Assembly (NCBI GenBank): GCA_035292585.1
Contig: DATDPU010000163.1
Coordinates: 86,092 to 150,091 of the forward strand
Reading direction: 5' to 3'
Length of the DNA stretch: 64,000 nucleotides
From: DASSFZ01 sp035292585
GTDB lineage: Bacteria; Chloroflexota; Anaerolineae; Fen-1058
In this document: positions 7,837-16,992 of the stretch, piece by piece
Layout: the number at the start of each line of letters is the position of its first letter
Numbering within the stretch: the stretch's first letter is position 1
Position numbers and translations under genes: made by a program
Notes under the pieces: model-generated
What the model was told of the DNA's origin: nothing
What the model saw: the letters and a program-made list of their open reading frames with translations, nothing else
Databases searched by the model: none

Positions 7837-9813
7837 CTAAGGCTCGACGATGATCTTGCCCGCCATCCCCACGCCGCCCGGCCCGCCGTGGAACAGGCAG
7901 AAGTATGGGAACTCGCCGACGGTCTCGAAGGTGAGCGTAAACTTGTCGTTCAGGTTCAGTGTCCCCGTATCTTTGCTGTTATCATCGACCGTGGCGGTGT
8001 GCGGCGCATTATCCTGATTGATGAACTCGACGGTCGTCCCAACTTTGACCGTGAGCGTTTGCGGCCCGAACACGAAATCTTTCATCAGCACCTGCACCAC
8101 GCTCGGCGCTGGCGTCGGGATCGCCGTCGCGGGCGGCGGGGTGGGGGTGGGCGTCGCCTGCGCCACGACGAGCGGCGCGCCGCCCTCGAGCAGCGGCGAG
8201 TTGTATGCCGGGCTGGCGGCAAACTGCGCGTGCTCGTAAGCTGTCGCGATCGTTCCCTCGCCCGAAATCGGCGCGATCTGCCCATCGCCATTGGTATCCA
8301 CGCCATTGAGCAGATTCTCCGCCAGCGGCCGCATTTCATCCAGCAGCGCGCGCGCCGCCGCCACGTCTTGCACGCGGGCCAGCTCTAGCGCCTTCGCGTT
8401 CAGCTGTTCCGCCCACGTCTGCGCATTCTGCGCGCTGATGATCACGTGACCGGCGTGCAACTTGATCTCCGCGGTGGCATCCGGCGCATCGATCGCCGTC
8501 TGCGCGTGGACGATCACCGATTCGATATAACCCATGCTGCCGCCCGCCGACAGCAACCCGTAGCCATCGCCCGGATTCAGCACCCGCCCATCGCCATCGA
8601 GATCGCCAAAGTTCGGGCCGGGTAGACCCTCGATCGCGTTGACCAGATGCTCGGCATGACGGTGAATGCCGACTAAGTCTTGCGGTCCCAACGCCAGATC
8701 GGTCAGCGAGACATGATCGGACACGATCTGCGCCTGCTGTCTCAACCCCAGCAGGTAGCCTACGTTGTCCGGCGTATCCGAAACCGTCGCTAGCATCACA
8801 CGCAGCGCCAGCCCGGCCCCCGGCGGGACCACGGCCGAGAAGCGGATATCGTCCGAAGGTTGACCATCGGTATCACCGGCCGGCTCGACGGTCATGATGA
8901 ACTCGTTGTAATTGCCAAACAGGTTTTCGCCAATGGGCGAGGAATAGGCGTGCGTCACATGCCCATCCGACCCGACTTCCAGCACGCCCACGCTCAACCG
9001 AAACTCGCCGTCGTTGCCGATGAGCCAGCCTTCGTAGGCGGAATCGGCGGACAACGGCGGCACGTTGAACAGATCGACGGTGAGCTTGTCGCTAAACGCC
9101 CGATCGTCGCTGATGGCTGCCAGGCCGGCGACTTCGGCCGGCGTGGCTGTCGGCGTCGCAGGAACTGCCGTCGGTTCGGGGGTGTTTGCCGGTTGAGCAG
9201 TCGGAGTTGGAAGAGCAGATACCGCCGGTGCGCCGGAGGGCAGCAAATACTTCATCCCGAAGATCACCAGCCCACCCACCGCGATCGCCAGCCAGGAGAC
9301 GATCGTGATCTGCATCATCCGTTTGAAGTTCTTGACCTTGATCCAATCCGGCAGCGCGCGCTCGAATATCATGCGGAACACGAGGTAGCCGCCCGACAGC
9401 GCGGCCAGCGTCCCGGCGATGCCGTGGGCAATTTCCAGGAGCACCACCGGATCAGATGTGCCGCCCGGGTTGCGCGTCACTTCAGGCCCGAAGAACGTCA
9501 CGCCCATGATGAACAGGATCATGAGCCAGTTCACCAGGACGACCGTGGTCTGGGTGCGGCGGTGCTTGCGGAAATCTTTGATTCGCGCGAAGCGCCACCC
9601 GAAGGACAAGGCGATGATCATTACGACTTGCGCGGCGGCGTTGAGGCCCGCCCCCAGCGGGATTCTCGTGCCCGGCAGCGGCGCGCGGAGCTGGAAGTTG
9701 CTGAGGAGAATAAAGAGGATGACAGCGGCGCCGATCCACAGGATAATTCCGATCCAGCCTAAGCCGCTGATCAAGGGCTTGGCCGGCTTTGGCGCTGGCT
9801 TGCTTGCTTCCAT
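7837..9813 (-). CDS. Membrane-anchored protein with anti-sigma-like domain and C-terminal cupredoxin
   Basis: A 658-residue protein of unusual architecture. The N-terminal 200 or so residues hold about five membrane segments (for example LGWIGIILWIGAAVILFILL and ITIVSWLAIAVGGLVIFGM). A Pro/Thr-rich linker follows, then a region resembling the RskA C-terminal domain (SADSAYEGWLIGNDGEFRLSVG), then two calcium-loop-like motifs (DLDGDGRVLNPGDG and DTNGDGQI), a second Pro/Thr linker and a plastocyanin-type cupredoxin. The copper ligands are visible: His in DNAPHT, Cys and His in YFCLFHGG, Met in VGMAG. The start at ATG 9813 is preceded by GGGAGGAACC. Function is unknown; an extracytoplasmic copper or electron-transfer role is inferred. 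Confidence 0.75.
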   Translation of the reverse strand: MEASKPAPKPAKPLISGLGWIGIILWIGAAVILFILLSNFQLRAPLPGTRIPLGAGLNAAAQVVMIIALSFGWRFARIKDFRKHRRTQTTVVLVNWLMILFIMGVTFFGPEVTRNPGGTSDPVVLLEIAHGIAGTLAALSGGYLVFRMIFERALPDWIKVKNFKRMMQITIVSWLAIAVGGLVIFGMKYLLPSGAPAVSALPTPTAQPANTPEPTAVPATPTATPAEVAGLAAISDDRAFSDKLTVDLFNVPPLSADSAYEGWLIGNDGEFRLSVGVLEVGSDGHVTHAYSSPIGENLFGNYNEFIMTVEPAGDTDGQPSDDIRFSAVVPPGAGLALRVMLATVSDTPDNVGYLLGLRQQAQIVSDHVSLTDLALGPQDLVGIHRHAEHLVNAIEGLPGPNFGDLDGDGRVLNPGDGYGLLSAGGSMGYIESVIVHAQTAIDAPDATAEIKLHAGHVIISAQNAQTWAEQLNAKALELARVQDVAAARALLDEMRPLAENLLNGVDTNGDGQIAPISGEGTIATAYEHAQFAASPAYNSPLLEGGAPLVVAQATPTPTPPPATAIPTPAPSVVQVLMKDFVFGPQTLTVKVGTTVEFINQDNAPHTATVDDNSKDTGTLNLNDKFTLTFETVGEFPYFCLFHGGPGGVGMAGKIIVEP

Positions 9814-9982
9814 GGTTCCTCCCTGGCTGAGTCTACGCTCGCAGGGGGCTGGCCTGCCGAGCGCGCTGACGTGCGTCAACCCGTAAACTTTACTTCAAAT
9901 CAATCTGCATGACAAGCATCAAACGTCGGCGCGACCGGCTAACCGGAGTAAGCCTTCACCCCTGACGAAAGTGAGGGGCCAA

Positions 9983-10052
9983 CGATACTTGCTTACCTGG
10001 TTACCGGCTACTGGTATACTGGTAAACAGGTAGCCGGTAGACCAGTAACGCG
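9983..10052. repeat. Intergenic repeat (TTTACCTG / CAGGTAAA type)
   Basis: Repeated alternations of TTACCTGG, TACCGG, CTGGTAAACAGG and CCGGTAGACCAG form imperfect inverted repeats. Similar units lie at 12577-12642 and 14752-14795. Confidence 0.6.
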
Positions 10053-10067
10053 GCTATCCCGCTGAGC

Positions 10068-11708
10068 TCACAGCAGCAGCGTCAGCAGGACTTGCGCCAG
10101 CAAGATTTTTGCAATCATAGCGATAGGATACACCATGGCATAACCGATGTTGGGTAGATCGTTGCCCGTCTGTTCAAGCGCGAAGGCCAGCACGGCTGGC
10201 TGGGTTTGCAGTCCGGCCAACATGCCGATCAGCAAACCCAGCGGAATCTTCAGGAGGCGATACCCGATCCACAACGTTGCCAGAGCGATGAGGCAGGTGA
10301 TCAGCGCGCCGGCTGCAAAGATCGCGATCCCCCCACCCTGCGCCAGCGTGCTGACGAAGGCATAACCGGCGCGCGTGCCCACGCCCGCCAGAAACATGAT
10401 CAAGCCGATCTGGCGCAGCGTGAGGTTCGCACTGTAGGGCAAACTCCACACCATCGGCCCGGTGCGCCCGCGTGCGCCGAGGATCAACGCGACGATTAGC
10501 GGGCCACCCGCAAACCCCAGCCGGAGGACGACACCGCCGGGCAGCGGGATAGGCAGGCTGCCTAACAGCAAGCCCAACGCCACGCCCAGGCTGAAGGTCA
10601 AGATATCGATCTCGCTGAGCGCGCGGTACGAATCGCCAAAAAACGCGCTCACGGCATCGAGATGATCGCGGCGCGTCACCACGCGCACCCGATCGCCCAG
10701 TTCCAATACCGTATCGCCGTGCGGCAGAAAATCGATGTCGCCGCGCCGCACCCGCGTGACGACCGCGCCGAACTGCTGCGGCAGGTTCAGATCGCGCAAG
10801 CGATGTCCGGCGATGCGCGAGTTTGACACGAAGATGCGTCGATTGTCGAACTCGGTCCGGTCGAGTTCCAGCTGCTCGTCGCTGACTTGCCCCAAGTGCT
10901 CGGTCACCCGATCCAGGTCTTCGGCCACACCGATCACGCTCACCAGGTCGCCGTGTTGCAGGCGCGTCTGCCCGCCGGTCAGGCACACCTTACCCGCGCG
11001 CCGCATCCGCCCGAATACGACCTCCCAGCGCTGGCTGGCGATCATCTCATGAATGGCCTGGTGCGTCGCCTCGGAGCGCGTCACGCGGATCGTGCGGTTG
11101 TGCAGGCGCCGGCTGGCCGCGCGCAGATCACGCAGGTCGCGCGCCTCGCGTGCATAGTCCGCTTTCCAGAACCGCTGCAGCAGGTGGATGACGAGCAGCA
11201 TGCCGACGACCCCGACCGGGTAGGCGATCGAATAACCGATGACGGGTTCGGCCAGCACCTGGTCGAGCGCCGTTTCCGGCGCGTATCCCTTGAGGTATTC
11301 CAGAACACCGGCCAGCGCCGGAGTGTTCGTCAGGCTGCCGGCGAACATCCCGGCGGTCAGCGTCGGTTTGAAATGCAGCAGGTGGTGCGTCATCAAGCTG
11401 AGCGCCGTGGCGCACACCAGCATACCGACGATGAACAAATTATGGCGCAGACCCTCACGCCGAAAAGAAGCAAAGAACCCTACGCCGCTGCTCAACCCGA
11501 CCGTGTAGACGAACAACACCAGGCCGAGCATGTAGATGACTTCGGGCAGTTTGAGATCGGGGTGCAGCGCGCCGATCGCCAGCCCGACAAACAACACGGC
11601 CGCCACGCCCAGGCTGCTTCCCGCGATCCGGATGCGCCCCAACGGGTAGCCGATCGCCGCGACGACGAACAGCAATAGCAATGGATTATCGATCAGAAGT
11701 TGGATCAC
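10068..11708 (-). CDS. AAE-family transporter (aspartate-alanine antiporter type) with TrkA-C domains
   Basis: A 546-residue polytopic membrane protein with the AAE layout: about five N-terminal helices (from MIQLLIDNPLLLLFVVAAIGYPLGRIRI), a cytoplasmic insert with two TrkA-C/RCK-C regions (LTGGQTRLQHGDLVSVIG and FLPHGDTVLELGDRVRVV), then about six more helices ending in LLAQVLLTLLL. Family members include AspT, but most are uncharacterised (YidE/YbjL), so substrate is open. The gene stands between repeats with no obvious partner. Confidence 0.85.
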   Translation of the reverse strand: MIQLLIDNPLLLLFVVAAIGYPLGRIRIAGSSLGVAAVLFVGLAIGALHPDLKLPEVIYMLGLVLFVYTVGLSSGVGFFASFRREGLRHNLFIVGMLVCATALSLMTHHLLHFKPTLTAGMFAGSLTNTPALAGVLEYLKGYAPETALDQVLAEPVIGYSIAYPVGVVGMLLVIHLLQRFWKADYAREARDLRDLRAASRRLHNRTIRVTRSEATHQAIHEMIASQRWEVVFGRMRRAGKVCLTGGQTRLQHGDLVSVIGVAEDLDRVTEHLGQVSDEQLELDRTEFDNRRIFVSNSRIAGHRLRDLNLPQQFGAVVTRVRRGDIDFLPHGDTVLELGDRVRVVTRRDHLDAVSAFFGDSYRALSEIDILTFSLGVALGLLLGSLPIPLPGGVVLRLGFAGGPLIVALILGARGRTGPMVWSLPYSANLTLRQIGLIMFLAGVGTRAGYAFVSTLAQGGGIAIFAAGALITCLIALATLWIGYRLLKIPLGLLIGMLAGLQTQPAVLAFALEQTGNDLPNIGYAMVYPIAMIAKILLAQVLLTLLL

Positions 11709-11747
11709 CAGCGTCGCTTAGAGAGGCTCTAAGAGGCTGTCCTAAAA

Positions 11748-11825
11748 GCTGTTCCCGCCGCAGTTGGACTGCGGCGGCAGCAGTGCAACTGCGGCCTGAA
11801 CAGCCACTTTTCAAACAGGCTCTAA
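11748..11825. repeat. Intergenic palindrome (CGCAGTTGNACTGCGG type)
   Basis: CCGCAGTTGGACTGCGG and CAGTGCAACTGCGG, bracketed by AAGCTGTTCCCGC and GAACAGCC, make nested stems. The same unit occurs near 5065-5090, 19567-19645 and 23788-23836. Confidence 0.6.
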
Positions 11826-11876
11826 AACTGGCAGTAGACCAATTCTGCGGCGTCAGTCCGGCGCCGTCTTCATCCC

Positions 11877-12560
11877 TCATCCTTCCGGATCAAACTTCGG
11901 GCCGAGCGTGACCGTGATTTGCCCGCTGCCCCAGGTAAGCACCTCACCGTCCGGCCCCAGCGCGAGCGCGGTATCATCGGGCAGGCCCAACCCCAGCAGC
12001 TGCGGATGTTGGAGCAGCGCCTCGCGCAGTGCCGTCGAGCGCTCAGGCGTGTAGTGCGGCGCTGCGATGACGTGCGGCAGCCAACCCCAACCTTGCAGCA
12101 CGCCGACAGCCGGATCGAGCGCAACCCCCCAGGCGCATAGCGCCATCGCGCCGGCGCTCATGCCCACGACGATCGCGCCCGAGGCATACGCGGCTGCAAT
12201 CGCATCGAGCGCAGGCGTGCCCGTCAGCGCGTCCAACAGTTGGCGCGTGTCGCCGCCGCCCAAATAGATCAATCCCGCCTGCACCAGGCGTCGCGCGTTA
12301 ACGGGATCGTTGGCCGAGGTCGCGTCGTAAATCGGCGCGACGTAACCGGGCGGCGCGCCGAGGCGCGTGTAATGTTCCAAGAACGACTCACCAGAGTCGG
12401 GCGAGCCGCCCGCTGCCGGCACGAATGCGATCGGCGCTTCGTCGGTCATCGCCTCGATCGCATTGCGATCGATTGGTTCGGTTGTCTCCCAATTTCCGCC
12501 GCCGATCAGCACCAGCCAGCCGGCGCCGGTTCGCCAACGCAGCGGCCCGGCTTGCGTCAT
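11877..12560 (-). CDS. Peptidase S51 / cyanophycinase-like protein
   Basis: A 227-residue serine hydrolase of the S51 class-I glutamine-amidotransferase-like fold. The nucleophile elbow GMSAGAMAL is clear, preceded by YLGGGDTRQLLDAL, the two hallmarks shared by dipeptidase E and cyanophycinase. The N-terminus (GWLVLIGGGNW) gives the first strand. No cyanophycin synthetase is seen nearby, so the substrate is uncertain. ATG 12560 is preferred; an upstream TTG at 12572 would add four residues. Confidence 0.8.
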   Translation of the reverse strand: MTQAGPLRWRTGAGWLVLIGGGNWETTEPIDRNAIEAMTDEAPIAFVPAAGGSPDSGESFLEHYTRLGAPPGYVAPIYDATSANDPVNARRLVQAGLIYLGGGDTRQLLDALTGTPALDAIAAAYASGAIVVGMSAGAMALCAWGVALDPAVGVLQGWGWLPHVIAAPHYTPERSTALREALLQHPQLLGLGLPDDTALALGPDGEVLTWGSGQITVTLGPKFDPEG

Positions 12561-12576
12561 CCCTTCACCCAAGCGT

Positions 12577-12642
12577 GTTTGTTACCTGCTACTTGATTAC
12601 TTGTGTACACAGGTAGAAGGTAAACAGGTAGCAGGTAGACCG
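12577..12642. repeat. Intergenic repeat (TTTACCTG / CAGGTAAA type)
   Basis: TTACCTGCTACTTGATTACTTG and GGTAGAAGGTAAACAGGTAGCAGGTAG form an imperfect inverted repeat between two minus-strand genes. It is related to the unit at 9983-10052. Confidence 0.6.
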
Positions 12643-12646
12643 GCGA

Positions 12647-13831
12647 CTAAGCGCCAGCCAAATACCGCGCCGTCGCCTCGGCCAGAATCGCCACGCCCAA
12701 CGGCAGCACATCCTCGTCGATATCAAAGCGCGGGCTGTGGTGCGGCGCGGTGAAGCCTTTGGCGTCGTTGCGCGAACCGAGGAAGAAGAAACAGCCCGGC
12801 ACGCGCTTGAGAAACTCGCCCATATCTTCGCCGGCCATCGTGAACTGGTCCGGTTTGACATTGCCCGCGCCTAACACTGCGCCCGCCGTCGTCCGCACGA
12901 ATTGAGCCGCGTCCGCCGCATTGATCGTCACCGGCGTGAGCGTCCGGATGTCGAGCGCGACCGTCGCGCCCAGCGCTTGGGCCGCGCCTTCGGCCACCTC
13001 GCGAATACGGCGGATCAACAACTTGTACGTGGCGTCGTCGAACGCGCGCAGCGTGCCGGTCAGCTCGGCCCGATCCGCGATCACGTTGAAAGCATCGCCC
13101 GCGTGGAATGCGCTAACGGTGACGACGGCCGTCTGGCGCGGCTCGACGTTGCGCGCGACGATCGTCTGCAAGGCATTGACAATCGCCGACCCGGCCAACA
13201 CCGCATCCACCGCCTGATGCGGCATAGCCGCGTGTCCACCTTTGCCGTGTACGACGATCTTGAAAATACCGGCCGCCGCCAGCACCGGGCCGGCGCCGAT
13301 CTCCGCCTGCCCGATCGGCGTCTCATTCCACACGTGCAACCCCAGCGCGACTTCGGGGCGCGGCCCTTCCAGCGCGCCGTCCTCGATCATCGCCAGCGCG
13401 CCGCCGCAGCCTTCTTCGGCCGGCTGGAACACGAACTTGACCGTGCCGTTCAACCGCTCACGCTGCCGGCTCAACAATCGGGCGATGCCCATGCCGATCG
13501 CCGTGTGCGCGTCGTGGCCGCAAGCGTGCATGACGCCGGGGTTGCGCGAGACGTAATCGGTCTGGTTCTCTTCGTGGATGGGCAGCGCATCCATGTCGAA
13601 GCGCAGCATCACCACCGGGCCGGGCCGTGCGCCGTCGAGCACGCCGATCACCCCGGTCTTGCCGATGCCAGACTGCACCTCGATCCCTAGCGCGCTCAGG
13701 TGCTTTGCCACAATTCCGGAGGTGCGCACTTCCTGAAAGCCGAGTTCGGGATGGCGATGAAAGTCGCGCCGCCAGGCGATCAGCTGAACTTGCATGGCAA
13801 GCGCTTCGGACTTGAAATCAATTGACGCCAT
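12647..13831 (-). CDS. M20 family amidohydrolase (N-acyl-amino-acid / hippurate hydrolase type)
   Basis: A 394-residue metal-dependent amidohydrolase. The start MASIDFKSEALAMQVQLIAWRRDFHRHPELGFQE is typical. Metal-site motifs are seen in order: ACGHDAH, FVFQPAEEG, GLHVWNETPIGQ, GKGGHAAMP of the dimerisation domain, and a C-terminal HSPRFDIDE. It probably cleaves N-acyl amino acids or peptides in the cytoplasm. It follows an MBL-fold gene and precedes an S51 peptidase in the same direction, each separated by repeat-filled gaps, so a common transcript is unsure. Confidence 0.9.
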   Translation of the reverse strand: MASIDFKSEALAMQVQLIAWRRDFHRHPELGFQEVRTSGIVAKHLSALGIEVQSGIGKTGVIGVLDGARPGPVVMLRFDMDALPIHEENQTDYVSRNPGVMHACGHDAHTAIGMGIARLLSRQRERLNGTVKFVFQPAEEGCGGALAMIEDGALEGPRPEVALGLHVWNETPIGQAEIGAGPVLAAAGIFKIVVHGKGGHAAMPHQAVDAVLAGSAIVNALQTIVARNVEPRQTAVVTVSAFHAGDAFNVIADRAELTGTLRAFDDATYKLLIRRIREVAEGAAQALGATVALDIRTLTPVTINAADAAQFVRTTAGAVLGAGNVKPDQFTMAGEDMGEFLKRVPGCFFFLGSRNDAKGFTAPHHSPRFDIDEDVLPLGVAILAEATARYLAGA

Positions 13832-13848
13832 GCGGCTCCAAAACTTTT

Positions 13849-13969
13849 ATCCACGAATGAACACGAATTCACACCCATTGTCCTGGCCGTCGCTCGATCG
13901 GCGTTTATCCGCCAGGTGCAGCGTGATAGGTGAAACGTGACCACCTGATCACGCTTCACGTTTTACGTT
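13849..13969. repeat. Two intergenic repeats (CCACGAATGAACACGAA; CACGTTTTACGTTTCA)
   Basis: The first part (13849-13880) has the CCACGAAT...ACACGAA unit also seen at about 31906-31975, 40457-40490 and 52884-52980. The second (13925-13975) pairs GTGAAACGTGA against TCACGTTTTACGTTTCA and recurs at 17962-18002. Confidence 0.6.
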
Positions 13970-14725
13970 TCAGAACTCGTACCGATCCAGATCGCGCCCA
14001 ATGTGCACCTCGCCGTCAAACACCTTTGTCGCCGCCAGGCGTTGCGCGTCCAGATCGTTCGCGCCCGGCGCGAGATGCACGAAGATCAGTCGCTTCACAC
14101 CAGCCGCATTCGCCAACTCGGCTGCGCCCTCCGCTGAACTGTGACCCGGATACGCGCCGGTCGCCTCATGCACCAGGAGGTCAGCGCCTTGCGCCAGCGC
14201 GCGGATGCCGGGCGAAGGCTCACCGTCCGCGCTATAAGCCAACGCGCCTCCACCGTGCAAATCTCGCGCGCGGACACCCAGCACCGGAACGCTGTGTCGG
14301 CCCGGCGCACCGGTCAACTCGAAGTCCGTACCCACGGCGATCGGCGCGCCGACTTCCAACGGCACGCTGTGCCACTGCAGCTCAGGCAACCCCTCCCAAC
14401 CCGATGTGTCCCACTGCGCGAAGACACGCCGGGCCACATCGAGCGCATCGGCGGGGCCATGGACGGGCAACGGCCGGCGTCGCTTGCTCAACCACAACAT
14501 CTCGACCAGCAGCGCGAAGCCTGAGGTGTGATCGGGATGCGAGTGCGTCAGGATCAGCCGCTCGATCGAGTCGAGTGGAATGCCGAGTCGCTGCAACTGC
14601 CGAATCGGGTTCGCGCCGCAGTCGATTAACACGGTCGACTGTTGGCCGCGTAACGCGAGCATAGTCGGTTCGCGGCTGCCATCATTCAAGGCTGCACCGG
14701 CGCCGAGCAGAAGGAGTTGTGCCAT
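13970..14725 (-). CDS. MBL-fold metallo-hydrolase (RNase Z / PQQ-B-like)
   Basis: A 251-residue metallo-beta-lactamase-fold hydrolase. The zinc motif LTHSHPDHTSG is intact, with later ligands at LLVHEATG (Asp/Glu position) and LIFVHLAPG. The N-terminus MAQLLLLGAGAALND followed by a Cys-Gly-Ala-Asn motif resembles the RNase Z-like arylsulfatase group. The frame opens further upstream (14836), but those residues are encoded by an intergenic repeat; ATG 14725 fits the family. Substrate is unknown. Confidence 0.85.
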   Translation of the reverse strand: MAQLLLLGAGAALNDGSREPTMLALRGQQSTVLIDCGANPIRQLQRLGIPLDSIERLILTHSHPDHTSGFALLVEMLWLSKRRRPLPVHGPADALDVARRVFAQWDTSGWEGLPELQWHSVPLEVGAPIAVGTDFELTGAPGRHSVPVLGVRARDLHGGGALAYSADGEPSPGIRALAQGADLLVHEATGAYPGHSSAEGAAELANAAGVKRLIFVHLAPGANDLDAQRLAATKVFDGEVHIGRDLDRYEF

Positions 14726-14792
14726 ACCGCAAATCACCCTCTCGTAAAACGTGACCACCTGTTTACTGTTTACTTGTTTACCTGTTCCTGCC

Positions 14793-15494
14793 TCACGCCA
14801 ACACCAGCCGCCTGAACATCTCGATGAACAGTCCATCGCGCTTGAAGCGCGCGCGCAACCGCTGCGCCAGCGCCTCGAAATCCTTGAACTGGCTTTTGTG
14901 CTCGCCGATTGCTCTGATTTTCAAATCGAAGGTGTCCGTCACGTCGATAAAAGTGTCGGGATATTCTGCGCCGGCAATGTAGACTTCTTTCACCTGATGC
15001 GGCTCCAGGCCCTCGGCCAGCAGCTCGGTGAAGTACATGCGGTTGCCCGCGCCGGGCATGATCGCGTCCAACGCGATGAGGCCGGCAGCGCGGTGATCGG
15101 GGTGGTTGATCGTCCCGAAGGCGGTGATGATCCGATTGGGATCACAGGTGACGACGATATCGGGTTTGAACTTGCGAATCTCGCGGGCGACGCGCCGGCG
15201 CGCCTCCAATGTGGGAATCAGCTCGCCATCGGGAAAATTCAACCAGACCAGCTCGCTCACGCCGAGCATACGCGCGGCGCGGGTCTGTTCCTCATGCCGG
15301 ACCTCGCACAACTGCGCGTGCGTCATGTTGGGGTCGTCGCTGCCTTTGTCGCCGCAGGTCAGCATGCAATATCGAATCTGCTTGCCTGCCCTCGCCCACC
15401 TGGCGATCGTCGCGCCGCAAAAAAACTCCGGGTCGTCCGGGTGCGCCAAAATCACTAGAACCCGGTTCAAGACTCTTGCGTGCTCGTCAGCCAT
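14793..15494 (-). CDS. PIG-L / LmbE family deacetylase
   Basis: A 233-residue zinc-dependent N-deacetylase of the GlcNAc-PI de-N-acetylase family. Metal motif AHPDDPEFFCGATIA is at the N-terminus and the later INHPDHRAAG supplies the third ligand. Relatives remove acetyl groups from GlcNAc-inositol conjugates (MshB, BshB); without a thiol pathway nearby the substrate is open. I choose ATG 15494 (MADEHARVLNRVLVILAHPDD) over the ATG 15 bases upstream. Confidence 0.88.
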   Translation of the reverse strand: MADEHARVLNRVLVILAHPDDPEFFCGATIARWARAGKQIRYCMLTCGDKGSDDPNMTHAQLCEVRHEEQTRAARMLGVSELVWLNFPDGELIPTLEARRRVAREIRKFKPDIVVTCDPNRIITAFGTINHPDHRAAGLIALDAIMPGAGNRMYFTELLAEGLEPHQVKEVYIAGAEYPDTFIDVTDTFDLKIRAIGEHKSQFKDFEALAQRLRARFKRDGLFIEMFRRLVLA

Positions 15495-15507
15495 GCATTG
15501 CCTCGCC

Positions 15508-15588
15508 AATGTTAGAGATTAGAGATTGGAGATTAGAGTTTGGGGTTTGGAGTTTGAAATCAGCAATCCGCATTCAGCATTCAGCCAT
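15508..15588. repeat. Intergenic repeat (AGATTAGAGATTGGAG / GCAATCCGCATTCAGC)
   Basis: A tandem-like AGATTAGAGATTGGAGATTAG run followed by TTTGGGGTTTGGAGTTTG and AATCAGCAATCCGCATTCAGC. It is clearly non-coding in composition and similar to 1133-1199. Confidence 0.6.
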
Positions 15589-16992
15589 TTAGAGGGGCAG
15601 CTTCTTGCCCGGATTCATGATCCCGTTCGGATCGAATACGCGCTTGATGGCCCGCATCGCATCGAGCGCAGCCGGATCGAGCGCGTGCCGCACGTGGCCG
15701 ATCTTGAGCAGACCCACCCCGTGTTCGCCGGTTATCGAGCCGCCCAACTCGATCGCCGCGTCGAAGATCGCCCCAGCCGCCGCTTCCACGCGCTTCAGCA
15801 TGGCCGCATCGCGCCGATCGCACAGGATCGACGGGTGCAGGTTGCCATCGCCGACGTGACCGAAGACGGCGATCGGCACGTCGTACTGCTGCGCGATCTG
15901 CCGGATGCGCTCGACCATGCGCGGGATATTACCGCGCGGCACGACGATGTCTTCGCTTAACCGGGCCGGCGCCAACCGGATGAGCGCCGCCGCCACCGAG
16001 CGGCGCAATTCCCACAACGTTTCGGCTTCGGCCGCATCGCGCGCCCGATGCACCTCGCTCGCGCCGGACGCCGTCAGCAGTTGCGCCACCGCGTCGATCT
16101 CGCGCTCGACTTGCTCACGATCGCCATCGACGGCGATCAGCAATACCGCTTCAGCATCGAGCGGCAACGCCGTGCCGCCGCTCTGCTCCCGCTGGAAGGC
16201 GGCGATCGCACGCATGACGTGTTGATCCATCAGCTCGGTCACCAGCGGCACAATGCCCGAAGCCAGGAGCCGGCCGACGACGGCGCAGGCATCAGCCAGT
16301 TTCGGGAACGCCGCCAGCGCCGTCGCCTGGGCCGCCGGCTTGGGGATCAGGCGCAGCGTGATTTCGGTGATCACGCCGAGCGTACCCTCCGACCCGACGA
16401 ACATTTGCGTGAGATTATATCCCGCTACATCCTTGAGCGTGCGCTGACCGGTGCGCAGCACGCGGCCGCCGGGCAACACGATCTCTAGTCCCAGGACGTA
16501 ACCGGCCGTCACCCCATATTTCAGACAGCGCGGGCCGCCGGCATTGGTGCTGACATTTCCGCCGAGGGTGCACATGTGCAGCGAGGCCGGGTCGGGGGGA
16601 TAGAAGAGACCTCGCCGCTCGACTTCGCTTTGCAGAGTTGCCGTGACGACTCCCGGCTGAACCACCGCAACCGAATCGGAAACTGAAATGTCCAGTATCC
16701 GATTCATGCGCGCCAGATTCAGACACCAGCCGCCTGCGATCGGCGTCGCGCCGCCCGACAGCCCGGTGGCCGCGCCGCGCGGGACGATCGGGCGGCGCTC
16801 ACGATCGGCGATGCGCAGAATGTCGGAAACGTGCTGGGTCGTGACGGGATGCAATACGACGGCCGGTCGGGCTTCCGCCCACGCGCCGTCGTAGGAATAG
16901 GCGATCAACTCGGCCGGATCGGTCGAAACGCGATCGGCGCCGAGGGTTGCCCGCAGCTCAGTGAGCAGCGTCGTCGTGTTCGCCGCCTGCAT
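15589..16992 (-). CDS. glcD: FAD-linked oxidase, glycolate oxidase GlcD-like
   Basis: A 467-residue VAO/PCMH-type flavoprotein oxidising a 2-hydroxyacid (glycolate or D-lactate). The FAD-binding part shows VVLHPVTTQHVSDILRIA, the PRGAATGLSGGA loop and GGNVSTNAGGPRCLKYG; the C-terminal FAD-oxidase domain has FGHVGDGNLHP and the GEHGVG motif near the end. Its partner glcF lies upstream in the same direction with yaaT between. The first 35 bases overlap the 3' end of yaaT, indicating translational coupling. The gene name is by family and context; D-lactate is an equal substrate candidate. Confidence 0.9.
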   Translation of the reverse strand: MQAANTTTLLTELRATLGADRVSTDPAELIAYSYDGAWAEARPAVVLHPVTTQHVSDILRIADRERRPIVPRGAATGLSGGATPIAGGWCLNLARMNRILDISVSDSVAVVQPGVVTATLQSEVERRGLFYPPDPASLHMCTLGGNVSTNAGGPRCLKYGVTAGYVLGLEIVLPGGRVLRTGQRTLKDVAGYNLTQMFVGSEGTLGVITEITLRLIPKPAAQATALAAFPKLADACAVVGRLLASGIVPLVTELMDQHVMRAIAAFQREQSGGTALPLDAEAVLLIAVDGDREQVEREIDAVAQLLTASGASEVHRARDAAEAETLWELRRSVAAALIRLAPARLSEDIVVPRGNIPRMVERIRQIAQQYDVPIAVFGHVGDGNLHPSILCDRRDAAMLKRVEAAAGAIFDAAIELGGSITGEHGVGLLKIGHVRHALDPAALDAMRAIKRVFDPNGIMNPGKKLPL

